From assembly GCA_902523515.1 (NCBI GenBank), contig CABYZT010000001.1:62001-126000 (forward strand): DNA of 64,000 nt, in the 5' to 3' direction. The position numbers were made by a program, and so were the translations under genes. Under the pieces are notes generated by a model. The model had not been told where the DNA came from. It worked only from the letters and a program-made list of their open reading frames with translations, and ran no database searches. This DNA comes from an uncultured Pelagibacteraceae bacterium (GTDB lineage Bacteria; Pseudomonadota; Alphaproteobacteria; Pelagibacterales; Pelagibacteraceae). This document shows positions 21,301-31,087 of the stretch, piece by piece (the stretch's first letter is position 1; the number at the start of each line of letters is the position of its first letter).

Positions 21301-22146
21301 TTACAAATAACCAAGCTCCTCCATTTCTGTTTTTAAATTTTTTTCTAAGTTTTCCCTCAAATTACGTGGTACATTTTTTTTTCCATCATTTTTTTTTCCA
21401 TATTTAAAAAATTTTACATCACCCTTTTTTTTATTATAAGACTCAGAAAAGTAGTTTGATTTTTCTAAGGCCTGAAGATTATTAAATGAAGTCGTATTAA
21501 GCGTATTTTCAAGTTTTTTATGATCTATTTTAAAATTAGAATTTGTTAGTCTATAAATAAATTTTAAAATTGAGATAAATGCAGTTTTTGGATCTTCAAC
21601 TAAATCTTCATATTTTACCAGTAAATATTTATTTACCTTCTTAAATTCTTTCCATGAATTATAATTTGATGCCCAGGATCCTGCGTGGATAATGGTTTTA
21701 TTCTCCAGCTCAGCATTGCCTCCTAATTGTCTGACTTCTAAAATTCTATTTGTTGCTTCTTCTAATGAAATATCTGCATGATTTGCATAGGAATTAATAA
21801 TTTTTCTTGGGTCTCTAACTATATATATGGCTCCCAAAGTATTTTGTAAATTGGTAAATGAATATCCATTTATGTCATGTAATGCACTATGAGTTTTCAA
21901 AAACCTTATAGAGGCACCGTCTCTCTTATTGATTTCCTCTTGTGCCTTTATATAATTTTTAACGATTTCAATTTCTGTATCAGTGTTTATTCCAAGATTT
22001 TTAAAAACATTTTTATCTGGAAACTGTTTAATATTCTCAAGTAAATTAAAATTAAAATTTCCATCTTTTGTAAAAAAATACGCAGACAGCATTGTTCTCG
22101 CTAGTGTGTTTCCACTTTTTGGGTATGATGCTAACCAAATAATCAT
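21301..22146 (-). CDS. Sulfotransferase domain protein
   Basis: MIIWLASYPKSGNTLARTML, FLKTHSALHD, YIVRDPRKIINS. Confidence 0.88.
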   Translation of the reverse strand: MIIWLASYPKSGNTLARTMLSAYFFTKDGNFNFNLLENIKQFPDKNVFKNLGINTDTEIEIVKNYIKAQEEINKRDGASIRFLKTHSALHDINGYSFTNLQNTLGAIYIVRDPRKIINSYANHADISLEEATNRILEVRQLGGNAELENKTIIHAGSWASNYNSWKEFKKVNKYLLVKYEDLVEDPKTAFISILKFIYRLTNSNFKIDHKKLENTLNTTSFNNLQALEKSNYFSESYNKKKGDVKFFKYGKKNDGKKNVPRNLRENLEKNLKTEMEELGYL

Positions 22147-22988
22147 TGCAAGTAATTTAATTCAATCATTTCTTTTCTAAATGCTTTTTCAATTTTTTCC
22201 CTTATCTTTTGATCTAACAATGTTTTCCAATCATTTTTGGGACCTAGATTGAAAAAAGGGATTTTTTTTCCTGTTTTTTTATCCTTCTTTGCCTCAAAAA
22301 AACCCTCCTTTTTTTCAAGTCGTTGAAGTTTCTCAAAACTAGTTGTGTCTAAAACATTTTTAAATTTAGACTTGTCCAAAATAAAGTCATTATTATTCAG
22401 CTTATATATAAATTTAAGACTTTCCAAAAAATACTTTTCTCTATCTGCTATTAAATCCTCATACTTAATTAATAAATATCTTTCTTGATGTTTAAACGAT
22501 TTCCAACTTTGAAAATTTCCATCCCAAGTGCCCATGTGCACTATTGGTTCTTGTGTCTTTTCATCGCCCCCAAAATGCTTAACATTAATTAGGGTGTTTG
22601 CAGCATTTTCAATCGAAACATTTGCAAACCTTGCCCACGATGTCACTACATTTCTTGGATCTCTCACTAAGTAAATTACACCTAAAGAGTTGTTCAAATC
22701 AGTAAAGGCATGATTTTCTATATTAAATAGATAGCTGTGAGTTTTGAGAAATTGAACAGAATTCTTTTTATTAAAACTTTCCTGAACATTTATATAATTT
22801 TTAACAACCTCTTTTTGATTATTAACATCAATACCTAGGTTTTTGAACAAATTGGTACTTGGGAATTGCATTATATTTCTAATTAAAGAAAAATTATAAA
22901 TACCATCTTTGGAAAAAAAATATGCTGCTAGCATTGACCTCAATAAAGTATTTCCACTTTTTGGGTATGAGGCAAGCCAAATAAACAT
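22143..22988 (-). CDS. Sulfotransferase domain protein (tandem paralogue, 4-bp overlap with the previous gene)
   Basis: MFIWLASYPKSGNTLLRSML, FLKTHSYLF, YLVRDPRNVVTS, PFFNLGPKNDWK. Confidence 0.88.
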   Translation of the reverse strand: MFIWLASYPKSGNTLLRSMLAAYFFSKDGIYNFSLIRNIMQFPSTNLFKNLGIDVNNQKEVVKNYINVQESFNKKNSVQFLKTHSYLFNIENHAFTDLNNSLGVIYLVRDPRNVVTSWARFANVSIENAANTLINVKHFGGDEKTQEPIVHMGTWDGNFQSWKSFKHQERYLLIKYEDLIADREKYFLESLKFIYKLNNNDFILDKSKFKNVLDTTSFEKLQRLEKKEGFFEAKKDKKTGKKIPFFNLGPKNDWKTLLDQKIREKIEKAFRKEMIELNYLQ

Positions 22989-23012
22989 TTTAAATGATTA
23001 ACGATTTATTTT

Positions 23013-23423
23013 TTAAAATTTTTTTAAATATATATAAAAAGCGCCACTACCACCATCTTTAATATCTGCATCCTTTATCTCTATAATTTTTTTCATTAAA
23101 TCTTTATTGTTTTGAATATAATTAGGAACTGAGTTTTTTAATATTCCTAAATCTTTTGAGATAAATGGATCATTTTCATTATTAGAATGAATTCCTTTAC
23201 CTGTTATAACTATTAATTTATCAACACCCTCATCAAAGCTTTTCAAAATAAATTTTTTAATAATTGTGTTTGCTTCATCAAGGGTGTAACCATGTAAATC
23301 AATTGATCTTGTTCCTAATCTGTTGTTAATTTTTATCTTTTTATCTTTATCGTATAACTTTTCTTTACTATTTATAAATTGAAGCCAATCTTTCTTGTCT
23401 TTTTTTGAAATATTGTTACTCAA
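23013..23423 (-). CDS. Smr domain protein
   Basis: SIDLHGYTLDEANTIIKKFI...KLIVITGKGIHS...GAFYIYLKK. Confidence 0.9.
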   Translation of the reverse strand: MSNNISKKDKKDWLQFINSKEKLYDKDKKIKINNRLGTRSIDLHGYTLDEANTIIKKFILKSFDEGVDKLIVITGKGIHSNNENDPFISKDLGILKNSVPNYIQNNKDLMKKIIEIKDADIKDGGSGAFYIYLKKF

Positions 23424-24029
23424 TTAATTTAAAGTGTTAACAAGAAGCCAATTAGGATTTGGTGAAGTTGTATCTCTTGAAAATACCCAGGTATCATATA
23501 TTCTTTTAATTTTTTCTGGATCACCAGAAATAATATTTTTATCTTTGTCTTTTATACATGTTATTACTTCTGCAATAAAGTTTACTGTCACATTTAATAT
23601 ATTGCCATTTTTTTTATGTTCTTTTATTTCAGCTGAATTAATGCCAATAAAAGTAATTTCTGCAAAATAGCCTTTTTCTTTTCTTTGATTAAGTGCTTGA
23701 GTAAATTGATCAAATATTTGCTTATCTAACAATGGTTTACTAGTTGTAATTTTATTATCATTATCACTAAAGTCAGTAATTATCGTTTCGTATGCAATTC
23801 TAGCACCTTTCAAAAATTCTTTTTGAGCATCTTGATCGAAAGTATTAACAACTTTCTTTTTTAAATTATCAACTTTAACATTTTTTAAAATTTCCTTAAA
23901 TTGTGGGTTAGGTTTTCCCTCAAATCCAGTTCTTTTCCCCAAAATGCCTCTCAATCTCAAAAAAATAAAACCCGCTATCATCGCCAACAGTATTATGTCT
24001 ATATATTCAAAACTGTAATTCATATCCAA
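23424..24029 (-). CDS. Tim44/TimA-like domain protein
   Basis: N-terminal TM, FLRLRGILGKRTGFEG, C-terminal ...DTWVFSRDTTSPNPNWLLVNT typical of Tim44-like proteins. Confidence 0.88.
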   Translation of the reverse strand: MDMNYSFEYIDIILLAMIAGFIFLRLRGILGKRTGFEGKPNPQFKEILKNVKVDNLKKKVVNTFDQDAQKEFLKGARIAYETIITDFSDNDNKITTSKPLLDKQIFDQFTQALNQRKEKGYFAEITFIGINSAEIKEHKKNGNILNVTVNFIAEVITCIKDKDKNIISGDPEKIKRIYDTWVFSRDTTSPNPNWLLVNTLN

Positions 24030-24083
24030 TGAACTTAATTACTATGTTGATTAATTTCAACCAGCAATTTAGATTAAGGACAA

Positions 24084-24509
24084 ATGAACTCAATATTTTT
24101 AATACTTATTTTAGTCCCCATTATTGAAATTTATTTATTAATAAAAATAGGATCTCAAATCGGAGCTATTTCAACTATTTTTCTAATTATAACAACAGCG
24201 GTGGTTGGAGTTTATTATGCAAAATATGAGGGTATCAATACCCTACGATCAGGATTTTCGCAAATAAGCAGAAAAGAAACGCCTGTCTATGAAGTAATCT
24301 CAGGTGCTGCAATAGCATTTGCTGCCCTGCTTTTAATTTTCCCAGGTTTTTTAACCGACTTGCTGGGTTTTTTATTAATTTTTCCTATAACAAGAAAATT
24401 AATGTTTAAAACTTTAAATAAAAAAATAAAAAAACAAACAAAACAAAATAATGATTTTATTGAAGGAGATTATGAGGATATAGAGGACGAAAATGATAGA
24501 AAAATATAA
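24084..24509 (+). CDS. fxsA: FxsA family membrane protein
   Basis: PIIEIYLLIKIGSQIGAISTIFLIITTAVVG...LLIFPGFLTDLLGFLLIFP. Confidence 0.92.
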   Translation: MNSIFLILILVPIIEIYLLIKIGSQIGAISTIFLIITTAVVGVYYAKYEGINTLRSGFSQISRKETPVYEVISGAAIAFAALLLIFPGFLTDLLGFLLIFPITRKLMFKTLNKKIKKQTKQNNDFIEGDYEDIEDENDRKI

Positions 24510-24915
24510 AATTTTAAGTCAATACATTAAGGATATGTCTAGTGAAACCCCCGACATTGAGACTTTTTTATTTGTGAAAGATAATATTTCTAAATATCAA
24601 CTTGAGATAGATATTACCTCCAAAGCTATAAAAAATAAATTGATTGAAATTAACACCACTTTTAAATTTTTGGATAAAAAAAATAATCAAAAAAAATCTC
24701 ACTTTGAAATTGTTTATGCAACAATAATAAGAGTTGAAGATGAAATAAAATCAAAAAAAGAGATCGAAAAAATTGTTCTTTGCGATGTTCAAAATAAAAT
24801 TTATCCAAACTTAGAAAAATCTTTTTTAAATCTTTTGCACAACTCAGGGTACAAAGGTGTAAATTTTGAAAAGAAAATTGATTTTGAAAATCTATACAAA
24901 GAAAGATTTAGTTAA
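24493..24915 (+). CDS. secB: Protein-export chaperone SecB (divergent)
   Basis: YKILSQYIKDMSSETPDIETFLF resembles the SecB N-terminus; syntenic position next to fxsA/dnaQ. Confidence 0.85.
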   Translation: MIEKYKILSQYIKDMSSETPDIETFLFVKDNISKYQLEIDITSKAIKNKLIEINTTFKFLDKKNNQKKSHFEIVYATIIRVEDEIKSKKEIEKIVLCDVQNKIYPNLEKSFLNLLHNSGYKGVNFEKKIDFENLYKERFS

Positions 24916-25573
24916 AATAATTTTTTTTTAAGTTCTCTTTTAAATAAACTTTATGTTTTTCTTTTTCTTCTTTAGAGATTTCTACTATTTTTTTATAATG
25001 AGAAATAATAGAGTTATTAAACTTGGTGCCCTCGTGATTTTCAATATTTAAATTAAAAGAGGGCTCTTTTTGATCAATCAGATTAATATAAACTTTAGCT
25101 AATAAATCGCAGTCAATTAAAGCGGTGTGGTTTTTCCTTTTTGAATTATCAACACTATACCGTTTACAAAGAGCGTCAAGATTTACGGGTGAACCAGGAA
25201 ATTTATCTCTAGCCAAAACAAGAGTATCTACCACCTCATTCTTGATTTCATCCATTTGTAATAATCTAAGTTCATTGTTTAGATGAGCCAGATCAAATTC
25301 TGCGTTATGAATAATAAGTTTCTTGCCTTCTATAAATTTTAAAAAATCTTTAACAACTTCGGAAAATTTTTTTTGTTTAGATAAAAAGTCATCACTATAA
25401 CCATGTATCTCAAAAGCTTTTTGAGAAACTTTTTTTTCTGGATTGAGATAACAATGAAATTTGTTTTTTGTTGGGATTAGGTTGTTCAACTCAATGCAGC
25501 CTATTTCAACAATTCTATGACCTTCCTGAATGGATATTCCTGTTGTTTCTGTATCTAATACAACTTCTTTCAT
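24908..25573 (-). CDS. dnaQ: DNA polymerase III epsilon subunit
   Basis: VVLDTETTGISIQEGHRIVEIGCIEL...IIHNAEFDLAHLN...HTALIDCDLLAKVYINL. Confidence 0.95.
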   Translation of the reverse strand: MKEVVLDTETTGISIQEGHRIVEIGCIELNNLIPTKNKFHCYLNPEKKVSQKAFEIHGYSDDFLSKQKKFSEVVKDFLKFIEGKKLIIHNAEFDLAHLNNELRLLQMDEIKNEVVDTLVLARDKFPGSPVNLDALCKRYSVDNSKRKNHTALIDCDLLAKVYINLIDQKEPSFNLNIENHEGTKFNNSIISHYKKIVEISKEEKEKHKVYLKENLKKNYFN

Positions 25574-26143
25574 TTATAAAATTTCATTTAATATTTTCTT
25601 TATACTGTTTTTTACAGTTTTTTTCTTATAATTATTATTAATTATAAAATTTGATCTTCTTTTTTTATAAGCTGAAGGTAATTGAATTTTTTTAAACCTA
25701 TTTATAAGTTTACTGTTAAAATTTGGTCTTTTTCTAAGTCTTTTTTCTATTTCTATTTTTTTTGATTCTACAAAAATCAATATATCATTTTTATTATTAA
25801 TTTTGTTTTCTAACAACAAAGGAATATCTAGTATTACAATTTTTTTATTTCTATTTTTTTTTAAGAATAATTTTAGTGCTTTTCTGATTTCCAGATGAAC
25901 TACTGTAATTATCTTTTTTAAATTTACATTATTAATTAATATTGCTTTTGTAATTTCTTTTTTATTTATTGGAAAAGAAAATATTTGATGTGGTAATTTT
26001 TTATTTAATTTTTTAAATATTTTTTTATCTTTTTTATAAAGTTTTGATACCTCTTGATCTGCATTAAATACGGGATAACCAAAATTATTAGCAACATAAC
26101 TTTTTCCCGAACCTATTTCTCCTAAGATTCCTATTCTAATCAT
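25574..26143 (-). CDS. coaE: Dephospho-CoA kinase
   Basis: IGILGEIGSGKSYVANNFG...VFNADQEVSKLY...VILDIPLLLE. Confidence 0.93.
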   Translation of the reverse strand: MIRIGILGEIGSGKSYVANNFGYPVFNADQEVSKLYKKDKKIFKKLNKKLPHQIFSFPINKKEITKAILINNVNLKKIITVVHLEIRKALKLFLKKNRNKKIVILDIPLLLENKINNKNDILIFVESKKIEIEKRLRKRPNFNSKLINRFKKIQLPSAYKKRRSNFIINNNYKKKTVKNSIKKILNEIL

Positions 26144-26930
26144 TTCTTAAAATTTCTAGTGTCTTGTCGTTTGTTGATGGCTCTATTTTGTGCCATAATT
26201 TGAATGCTTCGAAAGCCTGATAAACAAACATTAATTTACCATTTTCTGTTTTATTGCCAAGTTTTTTTCCTTCTTTTAAAAAATTTGTCTCCACAGGATT
26301 ATAAATTACATCATAAAACAATTTATTGTTTCCATATTTTGAAAAATCTAAATTAATAGACTCTTTATTTAACCCTAAACTAGTAGCATTTATAATTACA
26401 TCAAAATCAATTATATTGCCCCAATCTAATATTTCTAAATTATTAAATAATAATTTTAATTCCTCAGCTTTTTTTTTAGTTCTATTGCTGATAATTATTT
26501 GCGATACATTCATTTTATTCAAGGCAAAAATTATTGAAGGAACTACTCCACCAGCACCTAAAATAAAAATTCTTTTGTCTTTCATGTTGAAATTTAAATT
26601 TTTAATTGCTTTATCAAAACCAAAAATATCTGTATTGTGGCCTACCAAATTATCATTACTTAAAATTATTGTATTTACTGACTGGGTTTGTTCTGCCTCT
26701 GGACTTAATTTATCTAAATAAGGTATTACTGCTTTTTTGAAAGGAACAGTAATATTAATACCGTTTGTTTTTTTTTCTTTTACTTCAGAAATTATATTTT
26801 CGAGATCCTTCTCCTCAATTCTTCTTTTATCATAAATGGCATCAATGTTGTTTTCTTTAAGCCAATAATTATGAAGCTTAGGTGATAAAGAATGGTTGAT
26901 AGGATTACCAATTACAAAATATTTTTTCAT
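26136..26930 (-). CDS. aroE: Shikimate dehydrogenase
   Basis: FVIGNPINHSLSPKLHNYW, GINITVPFK, GHNTDIFGF, ILGAGGVVPSI. Confidence 0.96.
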   Translation of the reverse strand: MKKYFVIGNPINHSLSPKLHNYWLKENNIDAIYDKRRIEEKDLENIISEVKEKKTNGINITVPFKKAVIPYLDKLSPEAEQTQSVNTIILSNDNLVGHNTDIFGFDKAIKNLNFNMKDKRIFILGAGGVVPSIIFALNKMNVSQIIISNRTKKKAEELKLLFNNLEILDWGNIIDFDVIINATSLGLNKESINLDFSKYGNNKLFYDVIYNPVETNFLKEGKKLGNKTENGKLMFVYQAFEAFKLWHKIEPSTNDKTLEILRND

Positions 26931-27514
26931 TACAATAAGCTTAAGTATTCCTTAATTTTTTTAACAGGTAGACCCATAATTGTATTTTCGTCACCTTCTA
27001 TGCTTGCAAACAAACTTCGACCCTCTCCTTCTATTTGGTATACATTGTATGCGTAAAGAGTTTCATCAGATATCTTGGATAAATAATTTTTTAATTCGTC
27101 GTCAGTAAAATTTTTCATAGTTAATTTTGCTTTATCAGTATAATTCCAAATCATAGATCCATTTTTTGATATACAAACAGAACTAATCAAAAAATGTGAT
27201 TTACCGTTAAGTTTTCTTAATATTTCCATTGCCTCTTTTCTGCTTTCTGGTTTAGATATTAGTTCGCCGTTTAGATCTATTACACTATCTGCTCCTAAAA
27301 CTATTTCATCTGATTTCTTTGAGCTGACTTTGTTTGCTTTTAATTCTGCCAAATTTTTTGAAATTATTTCTGAACTTGCCTGTTCTTTTAATAAACTTTC
27401 TTTAACAGGCTCTTCATCTACGTTTGAAGGCTCTACAACGCATTTAATATTATTTTTGTCTAAAATTTCTTTTCTAACCGCACTTTTTGAAGCGAGAATA
27501 ATTTTATTTAACAT
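26930..27514 (-). CDS. maf: Maf family nucleotide pyrophosphatase
   Basis: IILASKSAVRKEIL...VLGADSVIDLNGELISKP...GRSLFASIEGDENTIMGLP. Confidence 0.95.
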   Translation of the reverse strand: MLNKIILASKSAVRKEILDKNNIKCVVEPSNVDEEPVKESLLKEQASSEIISKNLAELKANKVSSKKSDEIVLGADSVIDLNGELISKPESRKEAMEILRKLNGKSHFLISSVCISKNGSMIWNYTDKAKLTMKNFTDDELKNYLSKISDETLYAYNVYQIEGEGRSLFASIEGDENTIMGLPVKKIKEYLSLL

Positions 27515-28331
27515 TGTTTAAATATATTTCGTGAATTTTAATTATGGAAGCCGCTGTTTCTTCGACTGATTTTCTCGTTACGTCTATAAGGGGCCATTTA
27601 TATTTTTGAAATGTTTTTTTTGCCTCTAAAACCTCTTTTTTAATATTTTCTAAATCTGTATATTCAATATTTTCTGTTTCTTTTAAAGAATTCATTCTAT
27701 TTTTTCTCAAATCAGCCAATCTTTCTGGCTCTGTACTTAGTCCTACAACGCATGTCATTTGTGGATTTTTTTTAAGAAACTCTGGCAAAGAATTTTCATT
27801 TACTAACGGAATGTTTGACGTTTTAAAACCTTTGTTAGCCAAGTAAATAGATGTTGGTGTTTTGCTTGTTCTACTTACCCCTACAAGAATAATATCTGAT
27901 TTGTCTACTTCGTTTATTAAGTTTCCATCGTCATGATTCATTGTAAATTGAATTGCTTCAATTCTTTCATAATACTCTTCATTCAGTATATGTTGACCGC
28001 TTGGTTCGTGTGTTGCTTTTTGATTTAATATTTTTGAAAAATTTAGAATTAAATTTCCTAAAACACCAAAACATGGAATATTTTTATTTTCGCTCACATT
28101 CGCAAGATATTTAGCTAAGCTGTTATCTACGATTGTATATAGAATTATAGAATTTTCATTTTTTTTTGCATCCTCTAAAATCTTTAGAATTTGATTTTCA
28201 GTCCTTGTAAAAGAATAAGAATGAACCTTATATTCAATATTTAAAAATTGAGCTTTCAGAGCTAAGAATATCCTATCTAAAGTTTCTCCTGTTGAATCAG
28301 AAATCAAATATATTTGGTATGTATTGCCCAT
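27504..28331 (-). CDS. ppsR: Pyruvate, water dikinase regulatory protein (DUF299)
   Basis: YLISDSTGETLDRI...ILVGVSRTSKTPTSIYLANKG...IDVTRKSVEETAASI. Confidence 0.95.
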   Translation of the reverse strand: MGNTYQIYLISDSTGETLDRIFLALKAQFLNIEYKVHSYSFTRTENQILKILEDAKKNENSIILYTIVDNSLAKYLANVSENKNIPCFGVLGNLILNFSKILNQKATHEPSGQHILNEEYYERIEAIQFTMNHDDGNLINEVDKSDIILVGVSRTSKTPTSIYLANKGFKTSNIPLVNENSLPEFLKKNPQMTCVVGLSTEPERLADLRKNRMNSLKETENIEYTDLENIKKEVLEAKKTFQKYKWPLIDVTRKSVEETAASIIKIHEIYLNNVK

Positions 28332-28597
28332 GAATAAACTGTTAATAAATTTGTATTATTATAGTTAAATTAAACAATTGAAAATTTTTTAAAATTACCT
28401 TGTAAAAACTATTATTTACTAACATTAATAATAAATAGGGTAAAACAATCCACAAAAATTAATATGTTAAAAAAGCTTCATTTTAAACAATTTTAACTAC
28501 ATAAGATGTTGGTAAACTGTGAATATAATGTTTATAAAAAGTAATCACCTTTATTCACAAGATATATTACAACTACAATAATTAATAATACTTATTT
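28332..28597. other. Candidate chromosomal replication origin (oriC)
   Basis: 266-bp very AT-rich gap between ppsR and hemE with perfect DnaA box TTATTCACA (28551-28559), 8/9 box ATATTCACA on - strand (28518-28526) and 7/9 CAATCCACA (28446-28454); matches the oriC position next to hemE in Caulobacter/Rickettsia. Confidence 0.7.
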
Positions 28598-29602
28598 ATG
28601 AAACCTTTAAACAAAATAATAACTAACAAAGATACCTCCTTTAATCCCATATGGATTATGAGACAAGCAGGGAGATATTTACCAGAATTTAGAGAAATTA
28701 GAAAACAAAATCCTAATTTTATCAATCTGTGTTTAAATGATGGTTTGTCTTCAGAAATAACTTTGCAACCTTTAAAAAGATTTGATCTAGATGCTGCAAT
28801 AATATTTTCAGATATTTTAATGCTTCCTTACGGATTAGGTCAAAAAGTGGAATTTAAAAAAAATCTTGGACCAAAATTAGGAGAATTGAATTTAAACGAA
28901 GTTGCAAAAATTGATGAGATTGATTTTGTAGAGAAAATTCATCGCGTGTATAAGGCGATAAAAAAAGTTAACTCAGACGAAGTTTTAAACAATAAAAATA
29001 CTATCGGATTTGTTGGTGCCCCATGGACACTATTAGTTTATATGATTAATCAACAGTCTCCTAAAAAAAATTTAAAAAAAAATTTTTTTTCAGACGAGTT
29101 TTTGATAAACAGGACTTTATTAATTATAGAAAAATTTCTAAAAGTTCATATAAAAAATCAAATTGACAATGGTGCAAATATTATCCAAATTTTTGATAGT
29201 TGGGCGGGATTATTAGACGAAAAAGATTTACCTAATTATGTCTATACTCCAACTTTAAATTTAGTAAATTATGTAAAGTCTTTAAATGTGCCAGTGATAT
29301 GCTTTCCTAGAGAAGTAAAAAATTATAAAGAATTTTGCGAAATTGTTAAACCTGATGCTGTTAGCATTGACTATAATGTTGATCCAAAAAAAATACTTAA
29401 AGATATAAAAATACCTATTCAAGGTGGTTTAGACCCTAAAATTTTATTGACAGACAATGAAACTTTGAAAAAGGAAGCCTCTAAATATTTAGAAATTTTT
29501 AGATATCATCCATATATATTTAATCTTGGGCACGGTATACTGCCTGAGACTAATCCAGAAATGGTAGAAAACTTAATCAAAATTGTAAAAAATTTTAAAT
29601 GA
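28598..29602 (+). CDS. hemE: Uroporphyrinogen decarboxylase
   Basis: PIWIMRQAGRYLPEFRE, FSDILMLPYGLGQKVEF, GFVGAPWTLLVYM, FNLGHGILPETNPEMVENL. Confidence 0.98.
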   Translation: MKPLNKIITNKDTSFNPIWIMRQAGRYLPEFREIRKQNPNFINLCLNDGLSSEITLQPLKRFDLDAAIIFSDILMLPYGLGQKVEFKKNLGPKLGELNLNEVAKIDEIDFVEKIHRVYKAIKKVNSDEVLNNKNTIGFVGAPWTLLVYMINQQSPKKNLKKNFFSDEFLINRTLLIIEKFLKVHIKNQIDNGANIIQIFDSWAGLLDEKDLPNYVYTPTLNLVNYVKSLNVPVICFPREVKNYKEFCEIVKPDAVSIDYNVDPKKILKDIKIPIQGGLDPKILLTDNETLKKEASKYLEIFRYHPYIFNLGHGILPETNPEMVENLIKIVKNFK

Positions 29603-30594
29603 TTGAAAAAAACCACCCTCCCATAAAGTTTGGAAAAACTGGCATTCTAATAATTAATTTAGGAACTCCAGACTCTACAAGTTGGATTGATATAAGAAAA
29701 TATTTAAGAGAGTTTCTTTCTGATAGAAGAGTTATCGAAGTAAATCCTGTGATTTGGCAAGTAATTTTAAATGTTTTTATTTTAAATTTTAGGCCTTCGA
29801 AAACAGCTAAAGCTTATAAGGAAATATGGATGAAAGACGAAAATATGTCTCCACTTCTCTATTATACAAAAAAGCAAAGTGAGAAAATTTCAAAATCAAT
29901 TTCTAAAGAAAATATCATTATAGATTTTGCAATGAGATATGGAAACCCCAGTATTAAAAGCAAGATTCATAAATTACATGAAATGGGCTGTGAAAATTTA
30001 GTCATACTTCCTCTTTATCCACAGTATGCTGCTGCCACAACAGCAACAGTCTGTGATGAAGTTTATAGAACTTTAATGAAAATGAGATGGCAACCCTCTT
30101 TAAAAATAATACCACATTATGAATCTGATCATCTTTATATTGATGCACTCGTTAATTCTATTAACAAAAAACTTAATGAAATGAATTGGAAGCCAGATCT
30201 AATCATAGCCTCTTATCATGGTATACCAAAAGAATATTTTGATAAAGGTGATCCCTATCATTGTTATTGCCATAAAACGACAAGACTTATTTCGGAAAAA
30301 TTTAATTCAATAAAAATTAAAACTACATTTCAGTCAAGATTTGGTCCCCAAGAATGGCTTCAACCATATACTGATAAGACCTTAGAAAATCTACCTAAAG
30401 AAGGTGTTAAAAACGTTCTTACAATCTGTCCAGGGTTCGCATCCGATTGTGTAGAGACTTTAGAAGAAATACAAATTCAAGGTAAAGAAAGTTTTTTAAA
30501 TTCAGGAGGAGAAAATTTTGATATGGTTCCTTGCTTAAATGATAATGATGATCATATCCTTTTATTAAAATCCTTAATTGAAAGAAATATTTGA
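29599..30594 (+). CDS. hemH: Ferrochelatase
   Basis: GILIINLGTPDSTSWIDIRKYLREFLSDRRVIE, SYHGIPKEYFDKGDPYHCYCHKT, SRFGPQEWLQPYTD. Confidence 0.98.
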   Translation: MIEKNHPPIKFGKTGILIINLGTPDSTSWIDIRKYLREFLSDRRVIEVNPVIWQVILNVFILNFRPSKTAKAYKEIWMKDENMSPLLYYTKKQSEKISKSISKENIIIDFAMRYGNPSIKSKIHKLHEMGCENLVILPLYPQYAAATTATVCDEVYRTLMKMRWQPSLKIIPHYESDHLYIDALVNSINKKLNEMNWKPDLIIASYHGIPKEYFDKGDPYHCYCHKTTRLISEKFNSIKIKTTFQSRFGPQEWLQPYTDKTLENLPKEGVKNVLTICPGFASDCVETLEEIQIQGKESFLNSGGENFDMVPCLNDNDDHILLLKSLIERNI

Positions 30595-30597
30595 TAT

Positions 30598-31032
30598 ATG
30601 AATTCGTATTTATTATTTAAATCTTTGCATTTAATTGCAGTTATTTCTTGGATGGCCGGTCTTTTGTATCTTCCTAGAATTTTTGTTTACCACGTTGAAA
30701 ATAAAGATAAAAAAGAAGCAACAGATATCTTTGAGGTTATGGAAAGAAGGTTATTTTACTACATTATGCGTCCTGCAATGATTTTTACATGGGTTTTTGG
30801 ATTAGTATTAATCTATCTCAATGGAATAGATATTTTTTCTCAATTATGGTTTCAGATAAAAATTGTCCTAATAATTTTATTGTCAGCTTACAACGATTAT
30901 TTAGGGAAATGCCTCGTTGCTTTAAAAAATTCTACAAACACAAGATCTGCAAAATTCTTTAGAATTATTAACGAAATACCAACAGTTATCTTAATTATCG
31001 TAGTATTTTTAGCTATTTTCAAGCCAATCTAG
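30598..31032 (+). CDS. hemJ: HemJ-type protoporphyrinogen oxidase (CopD-like)
   Basis: LFKSLHLIAVISWMAGLLYLPRIFVYHVE...RLFYYIMRPAMIFTW; 3' of hemH. Confidence 0.92.
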   Translation: MNSYLLFKSLHLIAVISWMAGLLYLPRIFVYHVENKDKKEATDIFEVMERRLFYYIMRPAMIFTWVFGLVLIYLNGIDIFSQLWFQIKIVLIILLSAYNDYLGKCLVALKNSTNTRSAKFFRIINEIPTVILIIVVFLAIFKPI

Positions 31033-31071
31033 GGTTGAAATAACAACAGTAGTATATATATTAAGGGTATC

Positions 31072-31087
31072 TGATAAGTCCTTATCA
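31072..31087. repeat. Perfect inverted repeat in the rho leader
   Basis: TGATAAG-TC-CTTATCA, 12 nt upstream of the rho ATG. Confidence 0.8.

Noticed and set aside
26326-26721. 131-aa antisense ORF in aroE
   Set aside because: Shadow ORF; low-complexity, no domain, fully contained in aroE.
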